DNA of 64,000 nucleotides from Rhynchopus euleeides. Its lineage: Eukaryota; Euglenozoa; Diplonemea; Diplonemida; Diplonemidae. Position 1 is the first letter of the stretch; each line of letters begins with the position of its first letter. Both the position numbers and the translations under genes were made by a program. The stretch lies in assembly GCA_963210315.1 (NCBI GenBank), contig OY723267.1:1860001-1924000 (forward strand), in the 5' to 3' direction. Of the stretch, positions 40,368 to 52,566 are shown one piece after another. The notes beneath the pieces were generated by a model that was given only the letters and a program-made list of their open reading frames with translations, searched no databases and was not told where the DNA came from.

Positions 40368-43300
40368 CCCCCCCCCCCCCCCCGCCCCATCTTCACACAT
40401 CCACATTGCATCGTTTTTTCTTCAGCTTTGGCATTTTCCTCTGTATTTCAATTCTTCTCGTCTCTCTCTCTCTCTCTCTCTCCCCCCCCCCCCCCTCTCC
40501 CAATGTGGTGTAGTTCTTGTGTAGGCCAACCCCAGCAAATCACACTGCCTTGTCAGGTGAGTGCTCGGCGCTTCAGCTGACTCTGCAGGCCTGTAAGGGT
40601 TGGGCTTTGTATTCATCACCGTCGCCCTCACGCCCATCCCCCCGCCCCCACTTCACAGTGTCCATCTCCCATAGTGGCCATCGTCTACCCCCCCCCCCCC
40701 TGCACAGACCAGCCCACCGTCCTTTACCTTTTCAAAAAGAACTGTGCCCGCGGCTGACCGTGCCCCCCTGACCCAACTGTCCTCGCCTCACCCCCGACCC
40801 ACCCCTTGAGGTTCAGGTTCGAGATTCAGGTTCCAGCTGGTGTTTTGAGGAACGCCGGAAAAAAATGGGAGCGTTTTCTTTTTTGCATTGGATTGAGCCC
40901 TCCTTGGCCCCCCGGCCCGGTACTGGCACCACGGATCAGCATAATGCATTGCCATCGTGTAGGTCGGCGACATTCGTTGAAACTCGTCGGACGTATGCGA
41001 TGTCGTTTAGGGTTTGTTTTTGGGGTGGGGTGGGGGGCAAGAAAGGGGAACTGTAACCCAGCGTAAAAGGCAGGCAGGATGCTATGTAAAGCAATGGCGT
41101 TCATGTGTCCTGCGGCATGCCTGTGTGGGAACGGCCCCCCCTTGCCCCCACCACCCTCCCTCCCCTCACACACGTGCCTGCCTGTGTGTGTGTGTGTGTG
41201 TCCCCTCTTGAATGGAACACCACTGAAAAATCAGGCAATCCGTTGTCACACATGGGGTTCTAGGATTTCACTGACTTTTGTCCTCAACAACATGGCGTGT
41301 TTTCGGTATATGTCAGCTTCCGGGAATCAGTACTCTTATCACGAGTATACTTTTGTCAGCGGTCACTTTTGACTTGCGCTGCCGCACATCTGAAACTGGT
41401 TGGCCACCCGACCGTTCCTTGTTGTCGTTAAGACAACCCAGCCCTCCGAGGGCCGTGGTTCCCTTTGGGGGATGTTTCTTCCACCGGGATTTTCAAACAT
41501 TGTTCGAACACAGCCGAGCTATGGAAGAAGCGACGACTACTAATGACTCACCGCCCCGTGCAACGAATAACCTAACCGTGTGTCAGCTGTGCCAGGACCC
41601 GAATGAGTACTCCGAACCAGGGTTTGCGTTTGTCAGAGGAGTCACTTTCGCCGTGCAGATTCTTACGAATACTTCACACGCCTGGTCGGTGGGGTGTCCA
41701 GCATTCGAAGATCAATTTATACCTGCTCTCTGCGGGTTCTGAGGACGGGAATCGCTGCAAGATGGTCCCGTTCTTGAGGGACTGCTGCTTCTTTGTCATC
41801 AGAGACCTGTCCCAATCGTTATTCGATTTTCTTCGGGCTCTCTTTTTTTTCTCGATCATTCTCGTTCGCCAAGAAAAGAACGCGGTTTGGATTTTTTTCC
41901 CAGCAGTGGTATTCGCCAAACCAGGTATACAGCGCACACCCCCACCCACCCCGCCTCCACTGCAGTGCCGCCAACCGCCCAGCCTTCTTCGCCCTCCTCT
42001 CTTACAGGGTGATACGGTGCCCCCCACCCCTGCTGAAAGGAAATCACCCACCACCCCTTCAACACGCGGTTCATTTGTTTCCGTGTTTACTCAATTTGCC
42101 ATGATCAAGATCCCCCCCCCCCCCTCTCCCCCCCCGTCTTGGACAAAAGCCAACATCCACCTTTCTATGTCTACCCACCCCCCACCCCACCCCCCGTGCC
42201 TGCAATCGACCGGAGTGATGTTGTGTTTACGTATTTACCCTTTCTCTGCAGTCCCAAACCCAACCCTGGCCCTGACCCACCACCAGATGTGCTGGTCTGA
42301 TCTGCTTTTTTGCTGGCATGACTGCGTCACACTGCAATGTTTCTTCTGCTCCCCCCCCCCCCCGTAACTGTGTTGTGATGAAATGAAATCCCAACGAGAA
42401 GCCCGGAGAGAACGAGCTTTGTATTTGCCATTCTGTCGAGTGTTTCCGACTGAGATGGATAGTTTTAATTTGCAATCGGCGTCTTTTTCTGAGGGTCTGT
42501 GGGGCACCACTGTGCCCGTGTGTGCTGACCGTGTCGTCGCAGTCTCCCTTAATCATTCCTCTAACACCCGTCGTGTCAGCCGACACCTATCTCATGAATT
42601 CAGGAGGACCGGCGGCAGGTTTGGTGTCACTGCCCATCTGTCTTTCTCGTGAAGGCTCCGCTAATCCCTGTTTTCTTTTTCGCAACAACTTACAAGATCT
42701 GCGGAGCGGGAAGTTAGTCTTCACGAAGCTCCAAACCAAAGGCACTTTGTTGACCCCCCAGGGTTCATGGGTTCACCCCTCGCCTCGCCCTGCGGTGCCA
42801 CAGGGTGTCACACACAGGCATCCCTGAGCCGTATTGGCACTTGCGAGGTAACCCTTGACTCATTCGTGGGTGTGTCCCCTTGTTGTTCGCCCTGCAGGAA
42901 ACCCCAGCAGGTGTGCAGACCAGTTTGGCGTGACGGCTTCGGCTTCTGCATCTGTGACTGCCGATACTCAACACACTAGAATCGTAAGAAGGAAAAAGCA
43001 GTCTCTCAACACCGCAATAAGTGCCGATCCAGACCGATGCGGGTGCCGGACCTTCTGGGTGCCGCCCGCAGACATCAGGTTTAGTGATCTTGGACGCACT
43101 GACGTGTGCCAAATACAAAACAAATCCCGTTCTGGAGGCCCGTCTCGTGTGGGCGTGTGCAATGTCAGATACATGTGCAAATCAACAAAACTCCTATCAA
43201 TGCCTGATATTTTTCCTTGTCGAGATGAGGTTGAAATTGAACCAGAAGAACGCGTGGACGCAGTGATCACATAAATCCTCGGCAGGTTGTGCGCATGTGG

Positions 43301-45697
43301 ATGTCTCAGTGCCCATATATGCGCTGGCAACAGTCGTTTACTGTGGCCTGAATCCGGACAAAAACTGTTCCAAAAATGTCGCCTGGATGTGTGCCATTTG
43401 AAAGCAACCACGGCCCCCTCTGTGCTCTCTTCACAAAGCCTCCCTCTTGCCGGTGAGCCTGTGCGCATTGTGCATGTTCTCGTTGTTTGATACCAAATTC
43501 ACAGCCTTGCCCTCCGACCAGTTGCAACCATATATCCCAGCCTTTCAGAAGTTACCTTTTCAGGGTGGGCTTCCAAGTCGTCGCGGTTTCCGGGGAAAGC
43601 CGGATTTACTCGCTTCCAGGTTAATGCTGTTCTGACCTGGCGGCTTCCGAGAGTTCCTACTGAGAAACACCGAGTCTTGGGGGCCCATGAGAGATCCGAA
43701 AGAGAAAGAACTCAGTTGCCCGAAATGAATACATGAAATTCAAAAGTCGAAGAAAAAACACCACCCGCCTGTGTGATTGTGTTAAATTGCCGATACAGAA
43801 GCCCTGATGCAGTAACAACGCTCTTTTGGCGATGTATAGCATTTGACACCACCTGCCTTGTGTTGTGCCAGGTTGCTGTCGGTGATGTAATTGTTCCGTT
43901 TTGAAGGAACCAAAGGCCACGAAACCCCTCCATATCCCCAGCCCCTTCTTGCACCCGTCCTTCTCTCCTGACACATCATCAAATATCTTTGTTAAACATG
44001 GGGCAGTACAATGCGATACCAACGCAATAATGTACACGGTGCGAGTCGTGACCATGAGCCGCATTTTAACTCGGAAGGCTTGTTTCAGTCAGTGTATGTA
44101 CAAGTGAGTGGTATTCCCGGAATGTTACAAGCAGAATCCTGAAATGCGGGCATGTTCTGCTGCGGGGCCAGTTGTGGTTTCGGCCAGTAACCGCATCAAC
44201 AAGTGCCATCGACTTGTGTGCCGTTGAGGAGAAAAAATGCGATCGCCCAACTGCCAGCCATTCTTTCAGGCAAGGACTGCCCAAATATCGAATTCGTCGA
44301 ATCGAATCGAATCAAAGCCCTCTTTTGCACAGGCGGTGCAGCCTGCTCATGCAGCCGTGTGGGCTGCATCCTCCCATGATTCCTTCTGCAAGGTGTGCGT
44401 GGCGTTTTCATTTTGAAAAACCACAGCGGTTTGCATGCTATATGGCCTCCTTGCCGAGTCGGTTGCGACCACTTCAAGAACGGGCAGGTGTTTGGCGGGT
44501 ACTGCGCCAACAGAAAAGATGCACTTGTGTGAGGAGCCAAGTATGTTCGCATTCACCAGCACCCCATGCATTTTGAAGGTCGTTGGGAATTGCCAGACAG
44601 TTGCGGGAGACACAAGCATGCATACCCGTGAGTGTCAATATGGAATGTCCCCACACCATAATGTACTTCTATGTTCTCATCCAACCCTGCCCACATCACC
44701 CATTCGCAGGCAGTCATTTCGTGAACAAAGGAAGGATATCAACCAAAATCTGAAAAACCGTATACTTTAGTCGTTTACTTGGGCAGCAGCAATTTGTACA
44801 TTTTTTTGACAATTTTGAGTTGTGACCCCACCGTGAATTCCGCGGTATACCTAGCAGTCAATTCCGCCCTGTTTCGAGTTCCGGAAATGCAGTCTGTTGG
44901 GTTCAAATTGGGATGCGGATGCGCATCCCAATTTGACTGGTGAGGTTCAGGTGTGGCTCTATTTTGGGGGTATTTTGGCCAATTTTCGAAATCCTATTTT
45001 GGTTTTTTTGCACTTTTTTGGGTGCTTTTTTGCACGATTTCTGTGCCTCAGACACAGATTTTGGTGTGATTTTTGCGCTATTTTGATTCACTCGGCCTGA
45101 CCGATGCATACGATTCGAAAAAATGGCGAAAAAATCGCTATCAACAACGGTGAACGAATGGAGGTAGATGGGGAAGTGGAAGGACACAGCACGCCCTCCC
45201 ACTGCTCGCCATCTGTACACTACCTCTCTGTTCAAGGCGGTCAGTGTCACTTGATGGCGCTGCACACAAATCACTGCTACATCCCAGGGCGCCTTCCCTT
45301 GTGAGAATAGCGGAACTTCTGCGGTTGCAGTTTGGTGGTTGAGGCCGGCGGTGATATCACTTTGGTGACTGTGCTTCCTTCCCCCTGAGCTCGATCAGAT
45401 CCAGGTCGACCTGGTGCTGCGTGGCTCCTGGTGTGTTATCTCTTTGCTTCCTCGCACACATACACGTGGTTCCGCGAATCGCCACGGATGCCCACCAAGT
45501 CGAACCCGAAACATGATCACGGGCCCACGACGACCCTTTCGAGATGTCATGGCCGCAAGCCCGCAAACCCGATCGCATTCGCAAGGTGGTTCGTCTCTTA
45601 GAGATCAGTGCTCGGGCCCAGCCTCCCGCGAGGGTGCTGGAACCGACATGCCGCAGCCCCGTACGCGCAAGGGCTTGGCTCCAAGACCAGGCACATG
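40368..45697. other. Long region without a supported gene
   Basis: CT and TG microsatellites (40460-40480, 41184-41202). Base composition becomes more even after 41 kb. Several ORFs of 80-250 codons exist, but their alternate strands are equally open and no domain is recognisable. A repeat at 41641-41715 is shared with 57978-58057. Confidence 0.45.
41641..41715 (+). repeat. Diverged 75-bp repeat, copy 1
   Basis: GCCGTGCAGATTCTTACGAA, TACTTCACACGCCTGG, GGTGGGGTGT and CATTCGAAGA align with 57978-58057. Substitutions are scattered with little indel, so it could be an old element or a shared structured RNA. Confidence 0.65.
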
Positions 45698-45920
45698 CCA
45701 CAGGGGGGTGTGGGGGGCGGAGCCCCCCAGCCGCCGGAGGCCACGGTAGCGAACGTCTGTTGGCCTGGCTCCATAGTCGCATACGCTCAAGTACAACACA
45801 ACTGACAGATAGCACATGTCGCATGGGGGGACGATAAATTGTCGCGCAAAGACACGCCACAGGGGGGTCTGGGGGGCGGAGCCCCCCAGCCGCCGGAGGC
45901 CACGGTAGTGAACATCTGTT
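45698..45920 (+). repeat. Composite GC-hairpin repeat
   Basis: Modules at 45698-45760 and 45855-45920; the linker here differs from the other composites. Confidence 0.9.
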
Positions 45921-45981
45921 GGTTTGAGCTCGAGAGCAAGCCTCTCACACCACCGCCCTCCGACCCCCCTCTCCACCCCCC

Positions 45982-46290
45982 AGGTGCAACATTTTTTTGC
46001 ACCCGGAAAATGTGTTCTTTTGACTGTTTGAGCACATCCAAGACCGGGAACATAAAAGAATTCTGCCAATGCCAAGTAGGGTCACAATAAAACCCAAAGC
46101 AAAATGGTGCAAAAAAGTAGTGACCACCACCCCCATCCCCACCTCCGGGTGCAAAAAATTTTTTGGCCACGGAAAATGTGTTCTTTTGAATGTTTGAGCA
46201 CCTCCAAGACCGGGAACATAAAAAATTTCTGCCAATACCAAGTAGGGTCACAATAAAATCCAAAGGAAAAAAGTGCAAAAAAATAGTGCA
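45982..46290 (+). repeat. Tandem duplication of about 155 bp
   Basis: Two units beginning GGGTGCAA, containing GAAAATGTGTTCTTTTGA, CCAAGACCGGGAACATAAAA and CCAAGTAGGGTCACAATAAA, differing by scattered substitutions. Confidence 0.85.
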
Positions 46291-46981
46291 AAAAAATATT
46301 TTCCCCCCAAATTCCTATTTTCATTCCGTGAAATAGATACACGCCTGGTGAGGTTGGCCGGGAAATTTTTTTTTCCAAAAAATCTCGGAAAGCTATGGTA
46401 GCAACGGAATCAAATGCGGCCAGAATCGGGGAAAAAGGTGTAGTGGAAGACAATTTACTCCCAGATGCAGTTCTCACCCCCCTTGGTAGGCTTTTGTACA
46501 GTGCTTTTTTTGCTTCTTATTGCCTGCGAATCCACCACCTTCCATGCACAGGAAAACTCATCTGAATCATGTGAAACACAAACATGGCCTGCTTCAAATG
46601 CAAGAGTTCATGGAATGTCATCAACATCACCCTGCTTCCCCGGGCAGTGCAGAATGGCCTGAAGGCCCCCCACCCAGTGGTCTCGCTGGGGGTCGGGCAA
46701 ACCAAAAAAGAGGTAGGGCACAGGGTGGGCCGAGCTCGCTCCGCAGGGGAAAAAGTGCAGCCCAACCCCACTCCGATTTCCCGCAGTATGATGCAAACAG
46801 GGCCACAGAACGTTTTCCCCCCAATTCGAAAGGCATCGGATGCTGCCGCCTTAGATCGTCCTGCTGGACCAAAAATCAGTAGTCAGGGGGTCTTGGGTTG
46901 CCATTGAGCACTTGCAAAACTGCAATCCCGAGTAACTTTGCCAGCGCGCCGTGTTCAGGAACGGCAGCAAAGCTAACAGGC

Positions 46982-47041
46982 TACAGGGGGGTCTGGGGGG
47001 CGGAGCCCCCCAGCCGCCGGAGGCCACGGTAGTGAACATCC
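46982..47041 (+). repeat. Single GC-hairpin module
   Basis: Solo copy of the 60-bp module without a partner, showing modules can exist alone. Confidence 0.9.
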
Positions 47042-50000
47042 TAAAATCCCTCGAAGGCTAATCCCCACACCGGTTGGTGCTGTTGCACATTCCAGGCGGG
47101 GATGATCCTTCGCTTGACCTGATGAGTGCCTGACGGTGCGCTTCGATGAGCACCACCAAGCCCCCAGCACTTGGTACACCTGCTCATGATGGCGTTGGGT
47201 TTTCATACGCTGCGCGTGAAAACTCGGCTACAAGGCTGAACCCAAAAGCCCCAAAATCTGACCCATCCGCAAAATTCGACGGGGAAAATATTGAGGTAGG
47301 GCCAAGGTAGGGCCATGCCACCCCTGGCGGCCCACCCTCCCCAAAAATTACAGAAAAGGGGAGGTGGGGCCGCGGCCCCCCCTGCCAGCCCTGGCACGAG
47401 ATCACTGCCCCCACCTCTCCCCTGACTTTCTCAATTGCTCCAGGATTTCGGCTATTTTCGGCTATTTTTGTGTACTTTGGGACCCCGTGTAGGAGGCCTT
47501 ATACACCGCAAAAGTCACCGATTTTTTTTTCCTGGGAAGGTTCTCACTAAAACTACACAGGAATCACATTTTTGGGCCGGAAAAATTTTGTTTCCGGCCC
47601 GGACGCCTCCCTGAGACGGACCCATTTTTGGGTCGATTTTTGGGGGGATTTTCCTTAGGAAAGTTGGTAATAGTGGTTGGGCAGCAGTAAATTGGACTCT
47701 ACTCCACTAAATTCACCGATTTTTTTTATGGTGTAATCTACGGAGCTCAACTCTCAAATTCCGTCAAAAACCGGGTCTTTTTGTGGCGATCCGCGGGGGT
47801 GAAATTCCGAAGAAAATATCGGCAAAAAACAGTTTTTCCGAATTTCTCCACCCAAAAAAAAATATTTTTTTGGAAAAATTATTGTCCTGAAAAGCGCCAA
47901 TTCCGTACGTTACACGATAAAAAAAAATGTTGAAAAAGGTGTAGCGGGGTGCCATTTACTCAAAATTTTGAAAAAGTATACGGTTTTTCAGATTTTGGTT
48001 GATATACCGGTTGGATTAGCTGGCAAGTATTTTCCTGGTCAGGGTTGCATGCGCTGCACCACTACCACCACCCCCCCCAGAAACCCAGAAACGTACTTCT
48101 AAATCCACAGAACCAAAAACAAGGCGCAAAAAATGAGCCCGCGATGCTGCAACAACGGCGTGCAGTCACCAAGCCAGCCAATTTGAGCCCTTCCCTTGCC
48201 TGCCCCCCCCACACACACACATGCTCGCCTTCCACCTTCCCAAGCGCGTGGTGCGGGAAGTCACTTCTCCAGAAAAAAAACCCATCCTGCGACTGCGCAA
48301 TGCTGTGGTTCGCAGTGTCTGTTATTGTGTCCTCGCATCGACCCTTGAAACATGCTTCAGGCCGTGTTTCGGGTATTATACGTGCTTTTTTTTGAAGAAT
48401 TACCTCTGTGTGGCTGCCGAAGAGAGCACGCCAGCAGGTCGTGGGAATGAGGGTGGGGTACTGGACCGGGTGGCGAAGATCCTGAAGAAAATAACTGGCC
48501 TATACAGCTGCCGGGCAGGAGTTCTTCATACAGCTTCGTGGCCCGATCCGTCACCCGACCCTCGTGGCCTGTTTTGATCTTCCATCCCCGCCACCTATCA
48601 TCGGGGGAGGTTTGTTGTTATTCCCTGCGTGGTGTGCATCTGTTGTCGTGACGTGATATCTTTTATCTGCTCGTGTGTGCCCATCCGGATCGTCGCCATC
48701 GTGACCCCCCCTCCACAGCCCGTTATCGATTTCCCCAATTATCTCCCGAGAACCAACCCTGGGTCGGAGACTGTAACCACTCCCTGATGGTGTGCCGCCG
48801 CTGCAGCAGTGCGCCCTTTAACTTCCTGTGGTGTCTCCTCGAAGCCAGAGTATCGTTGAACAGCCTTTGAACGCTTTGGAAAAGCTTTCCAGAGGCGGGA
48901 CGGAGTTTTCTCAAAAAAATCTCAAAACAGATCACGCGTGTGTGCACTCTCCTTTTTTTTCAGTCGTCCGTTTTTTTAGCACATTCGTGATTGTCTCGCA
49001 TGTCCGATACACCACGCACATCAAGGCCTCGGGCTATTTGGGTGATGGAATCGCCAACGCATGAACGAAGGAAAACACAGCTGCGCTGCACCACTTCTGT
49101 GTGGGCATTTGGGGGTCACCGAGCCCCCCTTTCCCCGAATACAAAGCCCGGCCTTTTTAAAAGGCGTTGGCGTTCCATTAATACCCATGGGTGCATACCA
49201 TCCTTGTCCCCCTCCTGTTTTATTCCCCGGTTCCTCTTTCTCCTCGTGGCCTCTCAGTGGGTGGCATCACTAAGTGCTTGAAAATACGCCCCACCCCCTC
49301 GTTTTTTTGCTGCAACAGGGCTCCTGTCAGTGTCAAAAAGAAAGACGGTATGGTGCCCCTGAAAATCTTCTAGGAACTACGTATGAACTACGTAAATCGG
49401 CCTTTTCAGGGGCACCAAAATAGGCAGCGCTTTTGGGCAACAAAAACAGCATATCCATCAGGGGGTGTTGATTTTTTTTGTGTGGGGTGTTCTCGCGATC
49501 GACGAATACCCTTCGGCTCTTCTATTGTTTCCCTTTCAGATTTGCACGAAAACACAGTTTTGCCCAGTTTTTTTTGGCGCGGTAGACAACAGCCTTTGTC
49601 TTTTTTCTGCCCTTGCCTGCACTGCATGTTGCTGCCCTTTTTCTCTGCGATGAACCAAAATAAAAAAAGATGCAAAGACGGGGAGGGTGATTAGACACAG
49701 CGTCTTGGCTATAGACCCTCCCAGGGGGTGGCCATACGCTCGTCTTATTCGCCCCACAATCCCCACCGACACCCACCCGCCCCCCTCCAGGGGGTGTGGG
49801 CGGGTGTCAGACCGTAAAGGCATTGAAGCACCAGAGCACGCTCGGTGTAACCCTGCACGATACAAACATCTTCACTGTGGGTGAGAACATCTGTTTTTTT
49901 TGCTCATATTCGCTACTATCCCTGTCACTTCCCTCCCCCACCACCCAGGGGTAGGGGGGTGGTGGTGGTGGAGTGGGGGGGGTGTTTTGGTATTTCGAGG

Positions 50001-51051
50001 AAGGTCATGTTGCTGTGAAACAGCCTGGTCCACCCTACCCCCCTCCCCTTTTTTTCTGTCTGTCGAGTTTACCTCTTCTTCTACTCCGCCACCACCACCA
50101 CCCCCTTTTTTTCCGTAAGGCAGTTGGCGTAATAAAGGTCACCGCTGCGGTCTGCCAGAAGGCCCCTTCTCCCCCCCCCTCTCCTCTCCTTTTGCCCCTG
50201 CCCCTACTTTTGCGTCGTTGCTCGGGGTGTGTTGGAAGGCTTGCTTTCCGTTCACTCTCGACGTCATACCCACCCTGCTTTCGCGTAGTGTAGGGATTTT
50301 TTATAGTCGTGGGGGGCAGGCCTGGGCGGGGAACGAGCCCTTTTTCCAGGTTTTTTGGGTCGGGGAACCAGGTTTTTTCTAAGAATTTTTACAAGGGATT
50401 TTTTGCTCGCCCCCCCACAGTTTCCAGGCGCGTGCCCGTCAGGCGGGACTTTTTCTCTGATTTCTCTCCGCGTCATCATGTGACAGCTCTCGAGTGATGC
50501 CCAGAGATGCCTGCGGCAGAGAGTGCCCCTCATGCGCGTTACAGCTGAAAATGAATGAGGATCACCTGGCGCTCGTTCTCATCGGGGGTTGTGCTCCGCA
50601 GGGACTCAATACACCTTGGCACTCTCGCAGGGCTGGACATGCCAGCAGCTGGAGGACAGTTACAAAGCTGCCACTCCCCGACGCCACCCACCTGCTGGCC
50701 CCTTCAGGTCTGAAAGCCCAAAAGCTCCCGGGGATTTTTGTAATGGTGCGCACCATATTCAGCGCAGTAGGGTGATCTCTCCGATTTTCCAAAACTGCTG
50801 GTTTACTGGTTTGGGGAACGGTCGCCGGCAGACCGTTGAAATGCCCGTGTTAGCAAGGCACACTCACGTTTCAGGTAGCGTGTCGCGTGTCACGCCTGTC
50901 GCGAACGCGGCAAGTGTACCTCCCAGGTGGGGAAGCCCGACCTCCTGTCCGATGTCAGTCAGGCTTCGAAGAAGCGCTTCATGGATGCGGCGCTGACCTC
51001 CTACACTGCACTGTACCCGGGGAAGTGAGATAGATGGACGGGCACACGCTA
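47042..51051. other. Long region without a supported gene
   Basis: A/T-run rich from 47500 to 48000 and 48900 to 49700; C-runs and CCACCACC repeats at 49930-50120. ORFs such as 50589-50996 show no recognisable domain. Confidence 0.45.
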
Positions 51052-51282
51052 CGTTGGGGGTCTGGGGGGCGGTGCCCCCCAGCCGCCGGAGGCCACGGTA
51101 GCGAACATCTGTTCGTGTGGGCGTACAGATTCTGTGCGAGTTGGCTGCGTCCTCAGAGGCGACTGGAGTGGTTGGACCCCGACTTGATGGGATTCGAAGG
51201 ACTTGAGTACGAGACGTACGCCACAGGGGGGTCTGGGGGGCAGAGCCCCCCAGCCGCCGGAGGCCACGGTAGTGAACGTCTG
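51052..51282 (+). repeat. Composite GC-hairpin repeat
   Basis: Modules at 51052-51112 (with a GCGGTGC hairpin loop variant) and 51220-51282. The linker GGGCGTACAGATTCTGTGCG...GACTTGATGGGATTCG is the same family as at 34998-35231. Confidence 0.9.
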
Positions 51283-51448
51283 GCTCTCCAGTTGGCCAGC
51301 AAGGCGAACGGTACGTGGGACAGACTTCCCTTCCATCCTTGTGCGCGCCCTGTCGACTGGGGAAAACTTAGAAAAAGTTTTTTCCTCTGCGAAACAACCT
51401 TAGAAAAAAATTCCCCTAACAAAACATGGATATATTCAGACCTTATTA

Positions 51449-51945
51449 CAGGGGGGGGTCAAATAAACGTACTTACATGGTTTGACAAGCCGCTTAAGAA
51501 TCTTGTTGGATTCTTATGGATTCTTACGCTTATTGGCTCCGAACACTTACGAAAAAAAGCCAAGAATTCTTACGATAAGCCGTCAAATCTTATAAGACTT
51601 GTAAGAATCTGAGAAAGTCTTATAAGATTTTGGGAAAATCTCATAAGATTCTTGTAAGATTCCGGAAAATTCTTGCCAGAAATCCGATAAGTCTTATAAG
51701 ACTTGCGGAAAATCTTATAAGACTTATAAGATTTTCCGTAAGTCTTATAAGACTTACGGATTTTTCCGATAAGATTTGTAAGTCTTATAAGATTTTCATG
51801 GTTTGACATAAGACTTACTTATTTTTACGCTTATTCCGTAAGATTTGTAAGTCTTATAAGACTTACGGAAATCTTACGGAAATCTTATAAGACTTATAAG
51901 AATCTTACGGATTCTTATAAGTCTTATAAGAATCTTACGGATTCT
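51449..51945. mobile_element. Left part of a TIR-type element with CTTATAAGACTTACGG array, cut by a gap
   Basis: Begins TA-CAGGGGGGGGTCAAATAA, close to the ends of 38595-39216 and 39219-40365. From about 51490 it is a dense array of CTTATAAGACTTACGGA and AGAATCTTACGGATTCTTA words in both orientations. The right end falls in the N gap. Confidence 0.65.
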
Positions 51946-52145
51946 NNNNNNNNNNNNNNNNNNNNNNNNNNNNNNNNNNNNNNNNNNNNNNNNNNNNNNN
52001 NNNNNNNNNNNNNNNNNNNNNNNNNNNNNNNNNNNNNNNNNNNNNNNNNNNNNNNNNNNNNNNNNNNNNNNNNNNNNNNNNNNNNNNNNNNNNNNNNNNN
52101 NNNNNNNNNNNNNNNNNNNNNNNNNNNNNNNNNNNNNNNNNNNNN
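51946..52145. other. Assembly gap (200 N)
   Basis: Exactly 200 N, probably a placeholder length. It lies directly within a palindromic array, which is a likely cause of assembly failure. Confidence 1.
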
Positions 52146-52417
52146 ACACCGCGTGAGATGATCCGCTGAGCGGCAAAACTCCAACCTGTATTCTGCTGCC
52201 GCTCTGTGACTCAAGCGTACTTTTGCAGTGTGGCATTTCTCTCACACTATGTTGCCACTTGCTGCCACGCAAATAAGAGTCCTCGTGGGGGATGTGAGTG
52301 TTGGAGTCAACTGAGTGTGTGGTGGGGGGGGGGGGGGGCACGAACGTGCGTGTGGTGGGGGCGCGGGGGGCGGGTGTGTGCAGGAACCTGCTGGGTTCAC
52401 CCGCTGTCAACGTAATA

Positions 52418-52566
52418 TTGCTGAAGATCGAACTAAGGTCTTAACCTCTGAGTGTAAGACCTTAAAGAGGTTACACTAAGAGGTTTAAGACCTTAATTAA
52501 GGGGATTCAGATGTTGGGCTTTTTTGGGCCGTTTATGGACTAAGGTCTTAATCTAAGAGGAGGAGG
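52418..52566. repeat. AAGGTCTTAA palindromic array
   Basis: CTAAGGTCTTAA, GTAAGACCTTAAAGAGG and TTTAAGACCTTAATTAAGG alternate over 80 bp and recur at 52540-52560 (ACTAAGGTCTTAATCTAAG). It is a further short-word array; ends are not defined. Confidence 0.6.

Noticed and set aside
41603..42367. 254-codon + ORF
   Set aside because: Second half is Pro-rich translation of C-runs; start has no context and no domain is seen.
42855..43274. 139-codon + ORF with Cys residues
   Set aside because: The minus strand is also open here (42968-43468) and nothing recognisable is present; could be an exon but not supportable.
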